From Halobacteriovorax sp. GB3 (lineage in GTDB: Bacteria > Bdellovibrionota > Bacteriovoracia > Bacteriovoracales > Bacteriovoracaceae), in NCBI RefSeq assembly GCF_028649655.1, contig NZ_JAQSLN010000003.1:868001-932000 (forward strand): a DNA stretch of 64,000 nt, read 5' to 3'. Under the pieces are notes generated by a model. The model saw only the letters and a list, made by a program, of their open reading frames with translations, was not told the DNA's origin and did no database searches. The position numbers were made by a program, and so were the translations under genes. This document shows, piece by piece, positions 52,845 to 61,656 of the stretch (positions within the stretch are counted from its first letter, which is position 1; every line of letters starts with the position of its first letter).

Positions 52845-54104
52845 ATGAAGCTTACGACAGTTTGTATGATATTACTTCTCCCTTTAAGCGTTATGGCCCT
52901 GGAAGAATCCAATGACTCAACTGGGCCACAACAAAATGACTCCTCCGCCAAACTCAGTGAAACAAGTTCGAGAGAGCCCGCTGCTGAATCGAATCAAAAT
53001 TCGAAACAAACTCCACAAGATGAAATAAATAAAGAAAATGAAGATTCTAAAAAGCAACCTGACAAGGCAAAAGAAAAGAGAGATCCAAAACTCGATGCAC
53101 CAATGGCCATTGCTTCAATTGTAAGAGGAGAAGTTTTCATTGTTCACAAAAAAAAAGATGAATCAAATCAAGATACTGAAGAGCTTAAAGAAATTAAAAA
53201 AGACGATCCATTAAATGAGGGGGATCTTGTTCGAACAGGTAGTGCTTCTTTTTTACGCTTAAAAATGAAAGATGAAACAATTCTCAATATTGGCCCCGAA
53301 TCTGAAATCACCGTCGAAAAATTTGAAATTGAACCAAAGAGAACGGTCTTAATCAATCATCTTCGAGGACAAGTTAGAGCAAATATTCAACGAAAAAGTA
53401 AAGATGGTGAACAGTGGAAATTAAACACAAGACTGGTCTCAGTAGGTGTTCGTGGGACGGTCTTTCTTTCAAATGCTTATCAAGTAAAAGGTAAAGCTGT
53501 TACAGATGTAGCACTGGTTAAAGGAAAAGTTGTTTCCAATGTTGCAAAGCTTGGAGGCGAATTAAAAACTGTAAACCTAGAACCAGGACAATACTTCAAT
53601 TCGACAGAACTTGCAGCAAAGGGCCAAGCGGCCATAAAACAGCTCTCTCCTGAGGCGCTTAAGGCCCTCGCTGAAAAAACGGAAAATATGGTTCCCAAAA
53701 TACAAGATGCTGATGGAAATTTGTTAAATCTCGACAAGCTTCTTAGAAGCTCTTTTGGACTCCCGCCAATTGCGATGCTCCCGGTTCCGGTTCCTGTCCC
53801 CATTCCAATACCAACTCCAACTCTTGGTGGAGGTGGAGGTGATGAAAAGAAAGAACCTATTGAGAAGCCGGCCATGACCACAAAAGAAGAAATGGATAAA
53901 AACTCTCGCTTGGTTATTAAAGGAGCAAAACATAAAGAGCTTAAAGATCAGCCGTGGGATATTAGAGATGCCATCCAACGCCACGATCAACTAAGAGCAG
54001 AAAAGGAAGAATGTTTTTTCTGGTTCTACAAAACAATTCCGGGTGGAGGCGCTCTTGAAAGATTTAGAAGAGAGAGAGGTTGTGATGAATTCGATAATTA
54101 CTAA
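52845..54104 (+). CDS. Secreted FecR-domain protein
   Basis: 419 residues: signal peptide (about 1-18), a low-complexity acidic/polar region (20-80, many Ser, Asn, Lys, Glu), then a FecR domain (about 85-235): MAIASIVRGEVFIVHKK, LNEGDLVRTGSASFLRLKMK, TVLINHLRGQVRANI, RLVSVGVRGTVFLSNA. A Pro/Val repeat (PVPVPVPIPIPTPT, about 311-324) and GGGGG linker follow, then a polar C-terminus. Lone FecR domains outside iron-siderophore systems are common in exported proteins; no sigma-70/TonB partner is here. AAAAGGAACGGCC precedes the ATG. Confidence 0.78.
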   Translation: MKLTTVCMILLLPLSVMALEESNDSTGPQQNDSSAKLSETSSREPAAESNQNSKQTPQDEINKENEDSKKQPDKAKEKRDPKLDAPMAIASIVRGEVFIVHKKKDESNQDTEELKEIKKDDPLNEGDLVRTGSASFLRLKMKDETILNIGPESEITVEKFEIEPKRTVLINHLRGQVRANIQRKSKDGEQWKLNTRLVSVGVRGTVFLSNAYQVKGKAVTDVALVKGKVVSNVAKLGGELKTVNLEPGQYFNSTELAAKGQAAIKQLSPEALKALAEKTENMVPKIQDADGNLLNLDKLLRSSFGLPPIAMLPVPVPVPIPIPTPTLGGGGGDEKKEPIEKPAMTTKEEMDKNSRLVIKGAKHKELKDQPWDIRDAIQRHDQLRAEKEECFFWFYKTIPGGGALERFRRERGCDEFDNY

Positions 54105-54318
54105 AACTTGTTATCTCATCGTTATATTGGGCCTTACATCTTGTGGTTCTGGTGAATTTGTTCCTACCAAAGATATATGCTCAGTTGAAAAACATTATAA
54201 AGATGATATTTACCAAGTTAAAATCAATGGTAAGACAATTAATAAACATTGGTATTTAAAAAGCGATGCGATTGAAATAGCCAAGGTATTGGCCAACCAA
54301 AATAAGTGTATGCATTAA
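54085..54318 (+). CDS. Small lipoprotein
   Basis: 77 residues from the ATG at 54085, with AGAGAGGTTGTG upstream; the frame is open to 54043 but that part lacks a signal. Lipobox GLTSC (Cys20), then about 57 residues with two further Cys (DICSVEK and NKCMH). Not a known family. It overlaps the last 20 bases of the FecR gene, so it is co-transcribed and could be its partner. Its 3' end overlaps the coiled-coil gene by four bases. Confidence 0.6.
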   Translation: MNSIITKTCYLIVILGLTSCGSGEFVPTKDICSVEKHYKDDIYQVKINGKTINKHWYLKSDAIEIAKVLANQNKCMH

Positions 54319-56240
54319 GAATTATAGATTTGTACTTTTTCTAGGTCAAAATCTCTTTTGAGATCTTTGATTCTTTTTTCATAAGAATCAACGAGCTGTT
54401 GCTTTTGAAATTCATTATCTTTCATAACACGGGCCAGCTGCTCTGTAAGTTGATGAACCTTAGATCGCATCTCTTGTTGATTTGTCATGATGAGCTCTTG
54501 CTTCTCTTGCTCATGAGTTTGAATGAGTTTTGTGCTGTAAACATCATTCTCTCTTTTGATCTTGTTAATCTCGTCGTCATACTTAGCTTTGACTATATTC
54601 ATATTTCTTTCAAAGTCTGTTCGAAGATTTGCAATTTCTCTTTTCATCTCAGATCGATTCTCTTTAAGACGCTCTTGAAAGTATTTTTGTTCAACTCTAA
54701 GCTTCATATCGTTAGATCGCTTATAGTTGGTAAGTTGCCCTTGAGACTGTTCCTCAAGCTTCATGAAGGCTTCTTTTTGCGTCTTCAAACGTTGCTCATA
54801 GCTTGTTACAACTTTATTGAGCTTCGTTTCAAATTCTTGCTGTTGCGAAAGAACTGAGTCTTTTAAATTTTTACTAAATTGTTCGACTATATCTCGTTTT
54901 TCACCAGCATGCTCTCTTTGTAGTTTCTGGACATTGTCTAAGTTTCTCTGCTCTAATTGCTGAACATTTTCTCCGTATACGACTCGCTGATTGTGCAGTA
55001 ATTTATTATTTTTCTGTTGTTCGTTTAACAATTGATTTTGAGAATTAATTTGTTGATTATAGATATTTCTTCTCATCTGAGACTCCGCATGCTTAACGGC
55101 TTCGTCTCCTTTTACCTTTTGCTCAATGATTTGCTCGCGACGTTGATTATCACTTTCTTCAAAAGTATCTCTAAGTGTTCCAAGTCGCTCAGCCATTGTT
55201 TTTTCACTTGTAAGCTTCAAATCATCCACTTTATTTCTAAAGTTGACTTGCTGATCTTCCATCATTAATTTCATTTGATTTAACTTTTGTTCATAATCAT
55301 CTGAAATTTTAGCACCATGCCTATCGAGATCCGCTGATGTAAGAGAATTATTAAGAATCTTTTTAATCGTTCTATCTTTAGCCGAAAGTGCTTCCTTGTG
55401 ATCAAGAGCATTTCTAGCTAGATCACGATTGAAACCTTCTTGCGTGAGTCGAGCTTCTCTTTTCGCTCCTTCTTCAAGACTAGTTATAGATTGTTGAAAT
55501 CTTTCTTGTAATCGGGAGTGACCATTGACTGATTTTTCTTTTAACAGATCTTTAGAATCATTCATCCTACGTTGTAGTCCGTCAATCTGTGCATCTTTAG
55601 CATCACTTACACGTTTTAAGGTATCAAGAGAATCCTGACGCTGCCCATCTCTTTCTTTTAGATGAGAAAGGTTAAGTTGTTGTTCCTTATTTTTAAAATG
55701 ATCAACAAGCTCTTTTCTTTCATTCGAAAATTGATCTTCTAAACTAGCAATACTTCTCTCATTTCTGATCGTTCTTTGCTTTTCATTTTCAATCTCTCTA
55801 TTTTGTAACTCACCCACTCTTTTTTCGAAATTGGCGTCTTTATTATCTAGAAGTGTTTGATTTTCTTTTTGCTTTGATCGAAGAGAATCTGTATAGGAGT
55901 TCTTTAAATTATCTAAACGAGTATTGAAGTCTTTTCTCGTTTCATCAACTTTATGTTGATGAGATTCTTTAAGTTTTGCGACTTCATCTAAATATTCTGA
56001 GCGATTTTTTGCAAATGTCTTCTTTGCCTTCGTGCTTAGAAGATCGATTCTTTCATTGGAGTTTTCTAGAATCGACTGCCTATTCTGTTCATGTAATTCG
56101 TCTTTATTTGAGATGGTCTTCTCGTGATTTTTTTGGATATTTTCTAATTTCTTTTCATATTGATCTTTAAGCTTCGAAAGCGAAGCTCTATGTTCTCTTT
56201 GAAGATCAGAAATTTTCTGTGATGAACCGTTTATATCCAT
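54315..56240 (-). CDS. 641-residue cytoplasmic coiled-coil protein
   Basis: Almost the whole sequence is heptad-like and charged: SQKISDLQREHRASLSKLKD, KKAKKTFAKNRSEYLDEV and so on, with very few Pro and Gly. No signal peptide, no membrane helix, no nucleotide-binding motif. The AGGATTAT before the ATG and an AGGGCA/TGCCCT hairpin (56255-56269) lie in the leader. It may be a filament or scaffold protein; Bdellovibrio has an intermediate-filament-like Ccp protein, but I cannot show homology from here. The length of coiled coil would be about 90 nm if continuous. Confidence 0.7.
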   Translation of the reverse strand: MDINGSSQKISDLQREHRASLSKLKDQYEKKLENIQKNHEKTISNKDELHEQNRQSILENSNERIDLLSTKAKKTFAKNRSEYLDEVAKLKESHQHKVDETRKDFNTRLDNLKNSYTDSLRSKQKENQTLLDNKDANFEKRVGELQNREIENEKQRTIRNERSIASLEDQFSNERKELVDHFKNKEQQLNLSHLKERDGQRQDSLDTLKRVSDAKDAQIDGLQRRMNDSKDLLKEKSVNGHSRLQERFQQSITSLEEGAKREARLTQEGFNRDLARNALDHKEALSAKDRTIKKILNNSLTSADLDRHGAKISDDYEQKLNQMKLMMEDQQVNFRNKVDDLKLTSEKTMAERLGTLRDTFEESDNQRREQIIEQKVKGDEAVKHAESQMRRNIYNQQINSQNQLLNEQQKNNKLLHNQRVVYGENVQQLEQRNLDNVQKLQREHAGEKRDIVEQFSKNLKDSVLSQQQEFETKLNKVVTSYEQRLKTQKEAFMKLEEQSQGQLTNYKRSNDMKLRVEQKYFQERLKENRSEMKREIANLRTDFERNMNIVKAKYDDEINKIKRENDVYSTKLIQTHEQEKQELIMTNQQEMRSKVHQLTEQLARVMKDNEFQKQQLVDSYEKRIKDLKRDFDLEKVQIYNS

Positions 56241-56433
56241 ATAATCCTAGCATGAGGGCATCCTGCCCTAGATAAAAGTATAGCAAAAAAGAAGGACAAA
56301 TTCCTCGTCTTAAGAATAGGCATTTTTTTCGTTCTTAGGCAGACCTTCATCACTTTGATTGATAACCTCATAGCTTTTTCTAATTAGATCATCCTTTACG
56401 ATAAATATATCCTATCAAAAAAGGAGTTTGATC

Positions 56434-57441
56434 ATGACAAAGAAGATCTATGATATTGCAATTATTGGAGCGGGTTCAGCAGGAGTCATGGCCGCATTGA
56501 GAGGAGTTCTCAATAACGATCGAGTAATACTCTTTCCTGGAAACATAAAAAATAAAAGGCGCTCACGAGCAAAGTGGGTAAAAAAAGTCGAAAATATTCC
56601 TGGCTTTTTAAATTTTAGCAAAGGGATAGAAGATCCAAATAAGCAGACAATCAATTTTATCAAACGAAGTGAATATGCCGACAACCTTACCCTACTAGAA
56701 AACACAGGTATTCAGAGACTTGAAAAACAAGATGATCTTTTTCTACTAAAAGACTCTGAAAACAAAAATCACTATGCTCGTCATATAGTTCTTGCAACTG
56801 GGGTAATGGATGTACAACCGCATATAAATGGATCGATTAAACCGATCTTCAAATTCGCAAATAAGCAACAAGTCGATTACTGTTTGCGCTGTGATGGACA
56901 CCATATTAAAGGCAAAGAGACAACTGTGATCGGTCATACAGATAGTGCCGCTTGGGTAGCGATTATGCTCTATGAGCGATACTCTCCTCCAACGATGACT
57001 ATTTTAACAAATGGCCAAGAGTCTAAGTTTTCGGATGAAACAAAGAAATTAATAGATCTTTATAAAATTGATGTCATCGAAGATGAGATCATCGATTTAA
57101 GAGGCGAAGTTGAAACGGGGCTCGAAGGCTATATTCTTGATTCCGGTCATTATGTTCACAGTGATTTTACTTTCATCTCCCTAGGAATGATTGTTTATAA
57201 CGAATTAGCACTTCAACTTGGTGCAGAAGTTGACCAAAGGGGTTTTGTTATAACGAATGACAAAGGTGAAAGTAGTATAGAAAATCTCTACATCGCGGGA
57301 GATCTTCGCGCAGGCATAAAAAAGCAAATTTACTCGGCCTGGGATAGTGCCGTTGACTCACTTGATGATATCAATAGAAAGTTAAGATTAAGAAAAAGAA
57401 AAGATGCGCTGAAAAAAAGTGCTCATATGAATTATCTTTGA
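56434..57441 (+). CDS. Thioredoxin-reductase-like FAD-dependent oxidoreductase
   Basis: 335 residues from the ATG at 56434, seven bases after AAGGAG. FAD: IAIIGAGSAGVMAALRG. Active-site Cys pair is CLRC (VDYCLRCDGHHIKGK) in the place of thioredoxin reductase CATC. The nucleotide loop after it is VIGHTDSAAWVA, not the GxGxxA usual for NADPH binding. C-terminal FAD motif is NLYIAGDLRAG. Either it uses another electron donor or is a divergent member such as a ferredoxin/bacillithiol-type reductase. Monocistronic by position; the TerB-like gene is 45 bases on. Confidence 0.75.
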   Translation: MTKKIYDIAIIGAGSAGVMAALRGVLNNDRVILFPGNIKNKRRSRAKWVKKVENIPGFLNFSKGIEDPNKQTINFIKRSEYADNLTLLENTGIQRLEKQDDLFLLKDSENKNHYARHIVLATGVMDVQPHINGSIKPIFKFANKQQVDYCLRCDGHHIKGKETTVIGHTDSAAWVAIMLYERYSPPTMTILTNGQESKFSDETKKLIDLYKIDVIEDEIIDLRGEVETGLEGYILDSGHYVHSDFTFISLGMIVYNELALQLGAEVDQRGFVITNDKGESSIENLYIAGDLRAGIKKQIYSAWDSAVDSLDDINRKLRLRKRKDALKKSAHMNYL

Positions 57442-57486
57442 GTCTCTGTAAAATGATACTCATTAACAAGTGAACAAGGGTTGTAA

Positions 57487-57939
57487 ATGAGTTATCCAAT
57501 GACAGAAAGTAAATTCAATATGTGGCGTGGAACGATTGCACTGGCCTATATTGATAGTGAATTAACTAAGGAAGAGAGAAGCTGGATTCAAGATCACTTG
57601 AGAAAGATACCTTTTAGTCAGTCCCAGTGGGAAATTCTCGCCAAAGACCTAGAAGAAGGACTCAAGCTCGATGATATCCTACCTCTTATTACTGAACCAA
57701 AAGATAGGGCCTTTCTTTTAAACTTTGCCAATCAACTTTTTAGAGAAGATGGAATTGTTCCTATTGAAAAGAAGACCTATGAAAATTTAGAGAAAAAGAT
57801 CATGCAAGGAATCGATATTCTTTCGATTACAAATAAGATCGAAAAAGAGTTTGGAGATCTCGAAAAAGAAAGAGAGCTCGAGCGCGGAAAACTCAAAGGT
57901 CTCTTTAAAACTCTAATAGATTATTTTCTCGATCATTAA
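57487..57939 (+). CDS. TerB-like protein
   Basis: 150 residues; AAGGGTTGTAA precedes the ATG. All-helical: WRGTIALAYIDSELTKEERS with an acidic Asp (AYIDSELT), PKDRAFLLNFANQLFREDG with a second acidic pair, like the two-EF-hand-like half-sites of TerB/DUF533-type domains. Ends in an acidic-basic linker. TerB domains bind metals and are often found with stress regulons; no other Ter gene is here. Its last 35 bases overlap the caspase-like gene. Confidence 0.65.
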   Translation: MSYPMTESKFNMWRGTIALAYIDSELTKEERSWIQDHLRKIPFSQSQWEILAKDLEEGLKLDDILPLITEPKDRAFLLNFANQLFREDGIVPIEKKTYENLEKKIMQGIDILSITNKIEKEFGDLEKERELERGKLKGLFKTLIDYFLDH

Positions 57940-59776
57940 AAAAGTCATTAGCTGGAGATTGATAAGGGCCATCTCCAGCATTTTCAAATCCTTCGGATCT
58001 GCCAAACGCCTCATTCATTTCATCTAGAAAGTCAGCTGGTTTTCGAGGATTACTTATAAAATCGTGCCATTCAAAAGGAATGCTATTAAGCTCATTTAAT
58101 CTTTTATCTGCAGCTCGAGCAAATTGATGCATAGAATGCTGTCCCGTCGCATTAGCGATATATGTGAGTGCATGAACATTATCTAAAATTTCTTTTCTCG
58201 ATTTATTTTCCAAATTTTCTGGTGTCATCTTCCAATAATTCTTTTTAACGTAATCTTTCAATCCTTTCGCCGCAACCACAGAATTAGCGAGACTATTGAT
58301 CTTCAATTCACTATCTGCAATGCTATTTTCATAACCTTGAATAATATAATCAGTTCCCTCTCCCTCAATAGCTGAAAGAAGCTCTTCTTTATCTCGTAAA
58401 TTCTTCAATGCAATACTAACTTCTTCCTTATCTAAACCGGCCATTTCCGCTTCAATGAGAAGTTGATCTAATTCAGCAATATCATCTTCAAGTGATTTTA
58501 TCAGAGTTTTATCTTTCTTTTTAATTTTTGAAATTAAGTCTCTCTTCCCCTTGATTTCAATCTCCAATTGTCTCGCGGCCTCTTTTAATTCAGCAATGCG
58601 ATAACTTGGATCAAAGCCTTCAAGAAGATCATCAAATAAATCGATATCCTCTTTATACGCCTTCGCAAAATTTATTTTCATTTTATTAAAAAAGAGCAAT
58701 TGTAAAATACGATCAGGATCCTTGTAATGGAGAGCTGAGCTATCCCAATCAGGATTGATTTCATAACAATATGAGTACTTTCTTGTAAATGAATAAATCT
58801 CACGAAGAGGTGAATCAGATGTATCTTCAGGTATAGCTTTTCTACCGTAGTAATAATCAAGAAGCTGTTCTTTATGGCCATCTCCTAATACGCGAGCATT
58901 TTCTTCACAATCAGCAGTCGAGAACTCTTCTAATCTCTTGTTTCCTTTTAAGTCCGATTGATAGTAATATCCATTGGCTTCACTACATTGGGGTTTAAAA
59001 TAGATGGCCCCATTGACATAAATTAAGTGACGAAAATTTTTCTCAACACTTCTACGAAGTTTCTTATCTTCAACAAGGTCATTAATCTTTTTATCAAAAA
59101 CCAATCCGTCTTCAACCATTGTTGATGCTGAAGGACGATCACTGAGAGGTCCTTCTTTATTGTATCCAAGAATAAGGTTTGCATTATCAAAGATCGCCTT
59201 CCAATCAAGAATTTCTTTCTTAACTCCTGTATAGCAACCAAGAAGAAGAACAGACTTTACAGACTCAGCTTGCTTAGGAAAATCTTTGAAAATATTATTG
59301 ATATCACCCTTTTCAATGACTCTATTACCAAGATGATCATCAGAAGAAAAAGACCCTCCACTATTGTGACCAGATAAGAGAAGACTCTCAACGGTCTTTC
59401 CTTCTTTTTCCAATTTCTCTAATTCTTTTCGTAGAGAAACTTTGAGATCTTTTTCTACATTTTGACTGATGCGATTTAATTTAAGCTGAACTTTTTCATT
59501 TTTCTTTTTCCATTCTTCACATGTGTCATAACAGAATGTACTCATTCTTAAAGTATAGAGATAGTCGAGATTGGCCTTCCCTAGTTTTTCACTCCCCTCC
59601 GGTATCACTCGAAGACTCTCTCCCCTTTCACAGGCACCCTTTCTTGCTGCTAATATTTCTTTATGAGAAGCATTCACATCAATGAAAAGAACAACTTTAT
59701 TGGGATCAACTGATTTATTACAGGCAAAAGAGGGAACGATAAAAAAGAGGGCCATAAATAAGAATAGATATCTCAT
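57905..59776 (-). CDS. Secreted caspase/clan-CD-like His-Cys hydrolase
   Basis: 623 residues. Signal peptide (about 1-18). Catalytic-like dyad: His137 in SLLLSGHNSGGSFSSD and Cys181 in SVLLLGCYTGVKKEIL, 44 residues apart, the pattern of caspase/CHAT proteins (strand-GH-G then strand-LxxC-G). The first 90 residues are Cys-rich (five Cys), pointing to disulfides and a periplasmic or secreted place. Residues about 380-560 form a long coiled coil (REIK-like LEIEIKGKRDLISKIKKKD and others). Coupled with the small secreted gene before it by four bases. Peptidase activity is inferred from motifs only. Confidence 0.6.
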   Translation of the reverse strand: MRYLFLFMALFFIVPSFACNKSVDPNKVVLFIDVNASHKEILAARKGACERGESLRVIPEGSEKLGKANLDYLYTLRMSTFCYDTCEEWKKKNEKVQLKLNRISQNVEKDLKVSLRKELEKLEKEGKTVESLLLSGHNSGGSFSSDDHLGNRVIEKGDINNIFKDFPKQAESVKSVLLLGCYTGVKKEILDWKAIFDNANLILGYNKEGPLSDRPSASTMVEDGLVFDKKINDLVEDKKLRRSVEKNFRHLIYVNGAIYFKPQCSEANGYYYQSDLKGNKRLEEFSTADCEENARVLGDGHKEQLLDYYYGRKAIPEDTSDSPLREIYSFTRKYSYCYEINPDWDSSALHYKDPDRILQLLFFNKMKINFAKAYKEDIDLFDDLLEGFDPSYRIAELKEAARQLEIEIKGKRDLISKIKKKDKTLIKSLEDDIAELDQLLIEAEMAGLDKEEVSIALKNLRDKEELLSAIEGEGTDYIIQGYENSIADSELKINSLANSVVAAKGLKDYVKKNYWKMTPENLENKSRKEILDNVHALTYIANATGQHSMHQFARAADKRLNELNSIPFEWHDFISNPRKPADFLDEMNEAFGRSEGFENAGDGPYQSPANDFFNDRENNLLEF

Positions 59777-60210
59777 TGCTCTCTCCCCGTTACCATAATT
59801 TTAAAGTCATGAATGACATGGTAATGGTCCTTCATAAAAGGATATTTTTTTACAAAGGTCTTTTGATCTTTTTTAACAGCATTGTAAAAGAAGATATCTT
59901 TGTCCACTTCATCCCAAGTTGTTGGAAGAAAACTATCGAGGCCAGATTGATAAAAAAGCTGGTCTCTTTTTTGCGTTGAGATAAATCTCTTTGATTTTCG
60001 AAATTGATGTTCTTTAAAATTTAATTTCTTACCATCGCCTAAGCTCGAAGCAGCTTCATCATTTAGTGGATGAACATGCAATTTATTTCCCATAGAGGGA
60101 AGGCGCTTTTCATTGGCCTTTCTAAGGCGAATGAGAAGATCCTCTTTAGGCATTTTGGCATAAAGGGATTCAATGGATAGAAGAATTAAAAATAATAAAA
60201 AAGGCTTCAT
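59773..60210 (-). CDS. Small secreted protein, partner of the caspase-like gene
   Basis: 145 residues from the ATG at 60210, with GGAG six bases upstream; an in-frame TTG at 60222 is worse. Signal peptide (about 1-18, ESLYA). The mature part is basic and polar with several His (HVHPLND, KEHQFRKS, DHYHVIHDFK). No family known. Its stop overlaps the caspase-like start by four bases, so the two are translated together, which suits an inhibitor, substrate or carrier. The ATG is clear. Confidence 0.6.
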   Translation of the reverse strand: MKPFLLFLILLSIESLYAKMPKEDLLIRLRKANEKRLPSMGNKLHVHPLNDEAASSLGDGKKLNFKEHQFRKSKRFISTQKRDQLFYQSGLDSFLPTTWDEVDKDIFFYNAVKKDQKTFVKKYPFMKDHYHVIHDFKIMVTGREQ

Positions 60211-60294
60211 AGAGTTCTCCAAGAAGCCTTTCGGTATTTTTTATGTAAATTCTAAGGTTTAGCTTATTAGCGGCATTTTATGCCAGGCTCAATT

Positions 60295-60822
60295 CTATAG
60301 CCCGTCAAATTCCATAAGCTTGAAGATCTTGTGACCTTTGGCCTCTAGTTTTTCAATTCCTTTGAGCTCAGGAAGATCAACAATAACGGCAAATTCGACA
60401 ACTTCGGCCCCAAGCTTTTCAATAAGCTCAATAGCGCCAAAAGCCGTTCCTCCAGTTGCTAATAGATCATCCATGAGAAGAACCCTATCCCCTTTTTCAA
60501 GGGCATCTTTATGAATCTCTAGTACGTCTGTGCCATACTCAAGTTGATACTCGACACTAATCACTTCAGCTGGGAGCTTGCCTTTCTTTCTAACTGGAAT
60601 AAAGCCCTTACCAAGCATGGTCGCCAGAGCTGCCCCAATGATAAAACCACGAGACTCAATACCTGCAATATAGTCAAATTCCATATTCTCATAGCGCTCT
60701 TTGAATAGACGCATCGTTTCTTTTAAACCTTCTCCGTCTTTTAAAAGCGTTGTAATGTCACGAAACATGATTCCTTCATGTGGAAAGTTAGGAACTGTTC
60801 TTACAAGGGATTTAATGTCCAT
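60295..60822 (-). CDS. apt: Adenine phosphoribosyltransferase
   Basis: 175 residues from the ATG at 60822 (GAGAGGCTCAAA upstream); the frame is open a further 46 codons but homologues begin at SLVRTVPNFPHEGIMFRDIT. PRPP motif is VLLMDDLLATGGTAFGAI; ESRGFIIGAAL and PVRKKGKLP bind purine and phosphate. It salvages adenine to AMP. It is divergent from ppa, which removes the pyrophosphate this enzyme makes, with 160 bases between starts. Confidence 0.95.
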   Translation of the reverse strand: MDIKSLVRTVPNFPHEGIMFRDITTLLKDGEGLKETMRLFKERYENMEFDYIAGIESRGFIIGAALATMLGKGFIPVRKKGKLPAEVISVEYQLEYGTDVLEIHKDALEKGDRVLLMDDLLATGGTAFGAIELIEKLGAEVVEFAVIVDLPELKGIEKLEAKGHKIFKLMEFDGL

Positions 60823-60982
60823 TTTGAGCCTCTCAATTAGATGTGAAAGGAGGATTTTACTCTCTTTTTTACATAAGGTTAATAAAATTGCCCCAAAGGG
60901 CCTATAAAATATTTCAATTTTTCCCCCCTTTTTGCTATTGTGCCTACTGTCTATTTTCATTAAACAAAAAAAGGATAACGCA

Positions 60983-61621
60983 ATGTCTAAAAAACATTCA
61001 CTTGTAAGACCTAACCCATGGCATGGTGTAGAGCTTTACACTAGCGACAAAAAAGATGAAGTAACAGCTTATATTGAGATCGTACCAACAGATAGAGTTA
61101 AGTACGAACTTGATAAAGACAGCGGGTTCATGAAAGTTGACCGCCCTCAGAAATTTTCTAATATCATCCCATGTCTTTATGGTCTTCTACCGAAGACATA
61201 TTCAAGCAAGAAATCTGCGGCCTATGCAATTTCAAAAACGGGAAGAGAAGATCTTTACGGTGATGAAGATCCAATCGATATTTGTGTTCTTACTGATGAG
61301 CCAATCACACACGGTGATATCCTAGTTGATTGTAAAATCATTGGTGGTTTCAGAATGCTAGACCATGGTGAAGTAGATGATAAAATCATCGCTGTTCTAA
61401 AAGATGATTCTACTTTTGGTGACATGAATGATGTTGCTGATTGCCCAGAGAAAATTCTTAATAAGGTTAAGCACTACTTCCTTACTTACAAAGAAATCCC
61501 TTTTGAAGGATACAAGCCTAAAGTAGAGATTACTCATCTCTACAATAAGCAAGAAGCACTTGAAATTATCGAATGTGGTATTCAAGACTACAACGAAGAA
61601 GTTGCTCCAAATCTACAATAA
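60983..61621 (+). CDS. ppa: Soluble inorganic pyrophosphatase (family I)
   Basis: 212 residues from the ATG at 60983 (AAAGGATAACGCA upstream); a frame start at 60932 would overlap the apt leader. The family I site is YGDEDPIDICVLTDE (DxDPxD-type metal Asp), with NIIPCLYGLLPKTY, EIVPTDRVKYELD and KHYFLTYKE. It hydrolyses pyrophosphate and drives biosynthesis forward. It is divergent from apt. Confidence 0.95.
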   Translation: MSKKHSLVRPNPWHGVELYTSDKKDEVTAYIEIVPTDRVKYELDKDSGFMKVDRPQKFSNIIPCLYGLLPKTYSSKKSAAYAISKTGREDLYGDEDPIDICVLTDEPITHGDILVDCKIIGGFRMLDHGEVDDKIIAVLKDDSTFGDMNDVADCPEKILNKVKHYFLTYKEIPFEGYKPKVEITHLYNKQEALEIIECGIQDYNEEVAPNLQ

Positions 61622-61629
61622 TTAAAAAT

Positions 61630-61656
61630 GGCCCTCGTAACTGAGGGCCTTTTTTT
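61630..61656 (+). terminator. Intrinsic terminator, bidirectional
   Basis: GGCCCTC-GTAACT-GAGGGCC (61630-61636 and 61643-61649), then seven Ts. On the minus strand ATTTTTAAT follows the stem, so it can also end the CBS gene. Confidence 0.88.

Noticed and set aside
53761-53823. Pro/Val/Ile repeat in the FecR protein as a DNA repeat of interest
   Set aside because: It is a short low-complexity linker in the coding sequence and is common in exported proteins.
54399-54857. 152-residue open frame on the plus strand inside the coiled-coil gene
   Set aside because: It is antisense to a clear heptad-rich protein; its Leu/Ile/Phe-rich sequence is the mirror of Lys/Glu codons, and there is no ribosome site.
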